Shown here one piece after another: positions 60,215 through 64,000 of a stretch of DNA of 64,000 nt. The stretch covers positions 3,235,119-3,299,118 of the forward strand of contig NZ_MQWB01000001.1 in the NCBI RefSeq assembly GCF_002257665.1, written 5' to 3'. Source of the stretch: Rubricoccus marinus (GTDB taxonomy: Bacteria; Bacteroidota; Rhodothermia; Rhodothermales; Rubricoccaceae). The notes below the pieces were generated by a model. It had not been told where the DNA came from. It worked only from the letters and a program-made list of their open reading frames with translations, and made no database searches. The first letter of the stretch is position 1; each line of letters starts with the position of its first letter. The position numbers and the translations under genes were made by a program.

Positions 60215-61630
60215 CTACTTCCCGATGCAGAAGCGCCCAAACACGGCGCCCAGCACGTCGTCGGCTGTGACCGCGCCGGTGATGCGTCCCAGCGCGTCCA
60301 GCGCCGCGCGTAGGTCCAGCGCGAGGAGGTCGCCGCTGGCGCCCGCTTCGAGTTGCGATTGCGCCCGCCCGACGGCCTCGTGCGCCTGCGCGAGCAGTTG
60401 CCGGTGCCGCTCGTTCGTCACAATCACGCTGCTCTCCGCCTCGGACTCCCCCGCGCGTACGATGCTGAGAAGCCTCTGGCGTAGGCCATCGAGCGCGGCG
60501 GGATCGGTCAGAGCGCGATGTGCCGAAAGAGCGAGGGCCTCTGGCGCACCAACGTTCTGTGGGGACGCGCTGCCAGCCTGCCCGTTCGGCGCCCCACCAG
60601 AGGCCAAGAGGTCCGCTTTGTTGGCGACGTGCACGATGGGCAGGTCCGGGCGCCGCGCGGTCAGATCTGCTAGGAACGCGGCCTCTTGCGCGTCCAGGCC
60701 CGTTCGCGCGTCTGCGACGTAGACGAGCACATCGGCGCCCCCGGCGGCTTCTCGCGAGCGGCGCACGCCCTCGGCCTCGATCGCGTCCTCGGTCTCGCGT
60801 AGCCCCGCCGTATCCACGAAGCGGAACAGGAGCCCGTCGATCTCGCGCTCGGCCTCCACGGAATCGCGCGTGGTCCCCGCCACCTCGCTCACGATCGCGC
60901 GGTCGCGTTCCACGAGCGCGTTGAGCAGCGTGCTCTTGCCGGCGTTCGGGCGTCCGCCCAGGACGACGCGCACGCCGTCGCGCACGAACGCTCCCAGTCG
61001 TGCCGTCGAGAGCAGCGCTGCGATCTCGCCAGAGGCCTCCCCTAGCAGGCGCACCAGCGTCTCGCGGTCCGCGAACTCCACGTCCTCGTCGGAAAAGTCC
61101 AGTTCTAGCTCGACGAGCGCGGCGGTTTCGACGAGCCGGTCCTTGATCGTCGCCAGCGCGCCCGACGTGCGACCCTCGATGCCTCTAGCGGCCGAGCGCG
61201 CCGCGGCGGTACTACGGGCGTGGATGAGGTCGGCGATGGCCTCGGCCTGCGCGAGGTCCAGCTTGCCCGCGAGAAAAGCGCGCTGGGTGAACTCGCCGGG
61301 CTCCGCTAGCCGCACCCCCGCGTCCAGAAGGGCCCGGAGAACCGCCTGCGGCGCCGCGGTCCCTCCGTGCGTGGTCAGCTCCACCACGTCCTCGCCCGTC
61401 GCGCTTGTCGGGCCCCGAAAGACCGTGGCGACGGCCTGATCCACGCGCTCGCCTCTGGCGTTGGTCACCCAGCCGACGTGCGCGGTGTGGCTCGGCGCAT
61501 CGGCCAGCTTCGCGTTCGTAAACCGGCTGGACGCCACCTCCAGCGCCAGAGGCCCGCTAACGCGGACAACCGCGAGAGCGCTCTCGCCTCTGGCGGTCGC
61601 GAGCGCGGCGATGGTGTCGGGGTGGTGCAT
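60215..61630 (-). CDS. mnmE: tRNA uridine-5-carboxymethylaminomethyl synthesis GTPase MnmE
   Basis: A 471-residue GTPase that works with MnmG on tRNA U34. The N-terminal formyl-THF-binding domain begins D-T-I-A-A-L-A-T-A-R-G-E-S-A. The G domain shows G-R-P-N-A-G-K-S-T-L-L-N, D-T-A-G-L-R-E-T (G3) and N-K-A-D (G4). The C-terminus F-C-I-G-K with its cysteine is the family hallmark. A motif-derived low-complexity insert (A-S-G-G-A-P-N-G-Q-A-G-S-A-S) lies after N-K-A-D-L-L. The yidC-mnmE order is usual near the replication origin. Confidence 0.96.
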   Translation of the reverse strand: MHHPDTIAALATARGESALAVVRVSGPLALEVASSRFTNAKLADAPSHTAHVGWVTNARGERVDQAVATVFRGPTSATGEDVVELTTHGGTAAPQAVLRALLDAGVRLAEPGEFTQRAFLAGKLDLAQAEAIADLIHARSTAAARSAARGIEGRTSGALATIKDRLVETAALVELELDFSDEDVEFADRETLVRLLGEASGEIAALLSTARLGAFVRDGVRVVLGGRPNAGKSTLLNALVERDRAIVSEVAGTTRDSVEAEREIDGLLFRFVDTAGLRETEDAIEAEGVRRSREAAGGADVLVYVADARTGLDAQEAAFLADLTARRPDLPIVHVANKADLLASGGAPNGQAGSASPQNVGAPEALALSAHRALTDPAALDGLRQRLLSIVRAGESEAESSVIVTNERHRQLLAQAHEAVGRAQSQLEAGASGDLLALDLRAALDALGRITGAVTADDVLGAVFGRFCIGK

Positions 61631-61682
61631 GCGGTGTCGTTGCCCTCTCACGGCTTCAGGTGAACGCACGCCCCTTCCTGCA

Positions 61683-61803
61683 GTCATCCCGAAGGAAGCG
61701 GAGCGACGAGGGATCTACGGGCCAGAGGCTCCGTGGCCTGAAGCGAGCACGGAGTCGCTTGCGGCTAGACCCCTCGCGTTCGTTCGGGGGACACGTCTGG
61801 GGC
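61683..61803. repeat. imperfect long inverted element between yidC and mnmE
   Basis: The sequence starts GTCATCCCGAAGGAAGCGGA, contains GAGGGATCTACG, and ends with CCCCTCGCGTTCGTTCGGGG. It is a long hairpin of a type scattered in many GC-rich genomes. A related element (GTCATCGCGAGCGAAGCG on the minus strand) is at about 3640-3715. No gene lies in 61631-61868. Confidence 0.6.
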
Positions 61804-61848
61804 TTGAGAAGTGGAAGTCAGCGGCCTTGCTTCTTCGGAAAGAACGCG

Positions 61849-61866
61849 GCCTCTGGCGCCAGAGGC
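61849..61866. repeat. 18-base palindrome after yidC
   Basis: GCCTCTGGCGCCAGAGGC, two bases after the yidC stop on the leftward strand. Confidence 0.95.
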
Positions 61867-61868
61867 GG

Positions 61869-63773
61869 CTACTTCTTGTTCTTCCGGTCGCGCGCGCGCT
61901 TGGCGTCGGCGATGACGGACGACGTGAACGAGCCGCTGTTCTTTTTCCGCTTCTTGCCTGCCATGGACGGCTTGCCGGCTTTGGCCTTCCCGTTCGAGGA
62001 CGCCTTGCCGTTCGTCTTCGGCTCCGCCGTGCCGTTGACCGCAGCGTCGTGAACCTGCTTGTTCACCAGGCGCTGCTGGATGATGGACAGGAAGTTGAAC
62101 CCGAGGTAGTACAGGCTCAGGCCGGACGGGAAGCGGTTGAAGAAGACGAAGAACATCAGCGGCATCATGTACATGATGACCTTCTGCTGCCCGCCCATCG
62201 CGGTGCTGCCGCTCATGGACACCTTCATCTGCACGATCATGGAGAGCCCCATGAGCAGCGTGAAGCCTGCCACGAAGTCGCCGTAGAACGGGATCGTAAA
62301 CGGCAGGTGCAGGATGGGGTCTGGGGCCGAGAGGTCGGCCGCCCAGAGGAAGCCCTGTTGCCGGAGGACGAGCGTGCTCTGGAAGTAGCGCCAGAGGCTG
62401 ATGAGGATGGGGTACTGAAGGAGCATCGGGAGACACCCGCCGAGCGGGTTCACCTTCTCCTCCTTGTACATCTTCATCGTCGCCTCCTGCTGCTTCTGCG
62501 GGTCGTCCCCGTACTTCTCCTTGATGGCGGCCATCTTGGGCTGCAGCTCGCGCATCTTCGCCGCGTTCTTGTAGCTCGCGGCCGTCAGCGGCCACAGGAG
62601 GAGCTTGACCAGAAGCGCGAAGACGAGGATCGCAAGCCCGAAGCTAGAGATGATCCCCGTCAGGAAGTTGATCGTCGGCGCGATGAGGTAGCGCGCGATG
62701 GGCCGCGTGATGGTCTCGCCGAAGCCGAAGTCCACGACGTCGTACAGGTCCAGCGCCGCCAGCCGCCGGAGCTCGACGGGTCCCATGTAGAGCGTGAACT
62801 CCGCCTTCTGGTTCGCCCCGAGGGCGGGCATCTCCATCGTGGCGGTGTAGTCCTGCGCGAACTCGCCGCCGTCAGCCTCGCCGATCTGTGCCGCCGTGAG
62901 GCGGGCGCCAGAGGTCTCCGTCCCCTCGCCGGGGAGGATGGAGGCGAGGAAGAACTTGGTCTTGACCGCCACCCACTGGATCTGGCCGGTCGCGTCGAGC
63001 GGCTCCAGCGTGCCCTCTTCGCTCAGGCGCAGCACGCTCGTATCGCCGCCGTAGCGCATGTAAGCGCCGGCCTGCGTGGTCTCCTGCTGAGCGTCGCCCT
63101 CCGCCAGAGGCAGCGCGCCGTCCCACGTCACGTCGTAGCCGTTGCCCTGCTGGAGGATGTCCGTCCCGGGCGTTTCGACGCGGAAGCCGACCTCGTACTC
63201 GTCGGGCGAGAAGGTGTAGACGAGGCGGAGCGCGCCTGTCCCGATGGGTGCCTCAAACGCGATCTCGCGCGGCGCGTCGGTCACGCGCAACGTGTCGCCC
63301 TCGAACACGCCGCCGTCCACGACGGGCTGGAAGTTCAGCGTCCGCGTGTCCACGTACGCGCCCTGCGGCGGGTTGAAGCCGAGGGCGAACGCGCCCACGG
63401 AGTCCGCGATCAACTCGACCGGCTCGCCTGTGACGGCGTTGCTGTACCGCAGGAGCTGGAGCGAGCGGAACGTGCCGCCGCGCGTGGAGAACGTCGCCCT
63501 CTGGCGATCCGAGAGCACGACGACCTCGCGCGTGGTGCCGCCGGTGGCACCTGCGAAGAGGGAGTCCGTCGGCGCGCGGAGCGCGATGGACTCGTCGGCC
63601 TCTGGCGCCGGCCCGATGGACGGCTCGCCGGCGGCTTCGACCGCCTCCGCGGTTTGGTCCACGGTCGCCTCGTCCTCCGGGCGGGGCGTCTGGGTGAGCA
63701 TCCAGACGAGGAGGAGGAGCGAGATCAGCAGGATGCCGAATACGGCACTGCGGTCGAGGCCCTGAGATTCCAC
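61869..63773 (-). CDS. yidC: membrane protein insertase YidC
   Basis: A 634-residue inner membrane insertase. One N-terminal helix (A-V-F-G-I-L-L-I-S-L-L-L-L-V-W-M-L) precedes a large periplasmic beta-supersandwich domain (about 55-360) as in Gram-negative YidC. Then come five helices with Y-K-N-A-A-K-M-R-E-L-Q-P-K-M and N-P-L-G-G-C-L-P-M-L-L-Q-Y-P-I-L-I-S-L-W-R-Y. The C-terminal tail is strongly basic (K-K-R-K-K and R-D-R-K-N-K-K), which fits ribosome binding. It inserts membrane proteins alone or with SecYEG. Start ATG at 63773. Confidence 0.96.
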   Translation of the reverse strand: MESQGLDRSAVFGILLISLLLLVWMLTQTPRPEDEATVDQTAEAVEAAGEPSIGPAPEADESIALRAPTDSLFAGATGGTTREVVVLSDRQRATFSTRGGTFRSLQLLRYSNAVTGEPVELIADSVGAFALGFNPPQGAYVDTRTLNFQPVVDGGVFEGDTLRVTDAPREIAFEAPIGTGALRLVYTFSPDEYEVGFRVETPGTDILQQGNGYDVTWDGALPLAEGDAQQETTQAGAYMRYGGDTSVLRLSEEGTLEPLDATGQIQWVAVKTKFFLASILPGEGTETSGARLTAAQIGEADGGEFAQDYTATMEMPALGANQKAEFTLYMGPVELRRLAALDLYDVVDFGFGETITRPIARYLIAPTINFLTGIISSFGLAILVFALLVKLLLWPLTAASYKNAAKMRELQPKMAAIKEKYGDDPQKQQEATMKMYKEEKVNPLGGCLPMLLQYPILISLWRYFQSTLVLRQQGFLWAADLSAPDPILHLPFTIPFYGDFVAGFTLLMGLSMIVQMKVSMSGSTAMGGQQKVIMYMMPLMFFVFFNRFPSGLSLYYLGFNFLSIIQQRLVNKQVHDAAVNGTAEPKTNGKASSNGKAKAGKPSMAGKKRKKNSGSFTSSVIADAKRARDRKNKK

Positions 63774-63804
63774 GGAAAGCGGGGGTAGGGAGCGGGAGCC
63801 GTCG

Positions 63805-64000
63805 CTACGGCGCGGCGGCGTCCGGGGTGCGCTCGGTCTCGCCAGAGGCGGGACGGGCGGCCTCTGGCGCGCGCCGGCCGCCAGAGGCGAGGCGCCGCGC
63901 GAGGCGGTCGAGCGCGAGAGGAAGGTCGCGGCGGAGGTCGGCGGAGGCGGTGGCCTCGTTGCCCCGGAAGAGCAGCATCAGCGTGAGCGCCTGCCCGGGG
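63805..64000 (-). CDS. rnpA: C-terminal part of probable RNase P protein component, 5' end outside window
   Basis: The last 64 codons of a frame that enters from the right edge. The segment A-L-T-L-M-L-L-F-R-G-N-E-A-T followed by L-P-L-A-L-D-R-L-A-R-R-L fits the last strand and helix of RnpA, and the position directly before yidC is where rnpA is expected. An Ala/Pro/Arg-rich tail follows that contains three motif copies in sequence, read as A-S-G-G, P-E-A-A and A-S-G-E. The core lies outside the window, so the call rests on context. Confidence 0.5.
   Translation of the reverse strand, partial: PGQALTLMLLFRGNEATASADLRRDLPLALDRLARRLASGGRRAPEAARPASGETERTPDAAAP

Overview
The window is 64 kb of very GC-rich, densely packed bacterial chromosome. 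I infer a member of the Rhodothermota (Rubricoccus/Rubrivirga-like). The reasons are the GC-rich coding, the Bacteroidota-type promoter box TAnnTTTG (clearest in front of the tRNA), the scarcity of Shine-Dalgarno sequences before starts, PorT-like beta-barrels, and an arginine pathway built on an acetyl/succinyl-ornithine-type carbamoyltransferase. There is no rRNA, CRISPR array, prophage or insertion sequence.

Layout. 1-3036: end of a non-ribosomal peptide synthetase and its phosphopantetheinyl transferase. 3033-6963: cytosolic formate dehydrogenase and its DUF1641 partner. 7129-13450: mixed genes (DUF1440, DinB, DUF2339, fructosamine kinase, argH, a BLUF photoreceptor). 13589-20141: mreD, then a leftward lysine/threonine block (thrA, dapB, dapA, dapD). 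20296-20368: tRNA-Ala(GGC). 20442-28257: MATE pump, two unknown genes, an SDR, an MscS channel fused to a cNMP domain, a MacB-like permease and an M24 peptidase. 28276-29398: copper-delivery pair for cytochrome oxidase. 29479-37647: leftward arginine operon (argG, a P-loop gene, argC, argD, argF', argB, argE) with a possible attenuator. 37811-46941: membrane protein, msrB, Ser/Thr kinase with TPRs, ferredoxin, mnmG-rsmG. 47038-53627: outer membrane proteins, WYL and OhrR-like regulators, FKBP, EamA, hydrolase, SDR. 53856-58077: CsbD and a pnuC-nadR pair flanked by two paralogous lipoproteins, then a compositionally different propeller lipoprotein. 58184-64000: MgtC-like protein, mnmE, yidC and the probable end of rnpA.

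The dominant and unexplained feature is a short word, CCTCTGGCG and its complement CGCCAGAGG, spread through genes and gaps on both strands; I count 19 exact copies in the first 3,040 bases, where about two would be expected by chance in the whole window. Two copies facing each other make the perfect 18-base palindrome GCCTCTGGCGCCAGAGGC. It marks 10 of the 12 convergent gene junctions but only 3 of 11 divergent ones, and in six genes it overlaps the TAG stop codon. In frame, the word supplies recurring tripeptides (ASG, PLA, LWR, RQR, ARG, PEA). Together with other intergenic hairpins it appears to have inserted into conserved enzymes (mnmG, fdhA). The pattern resembles neisserial DNA uptake sequences or cyanobacterial HIP1, but I know of no description for this lineage. 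It is my candidate for the undescribed system here.
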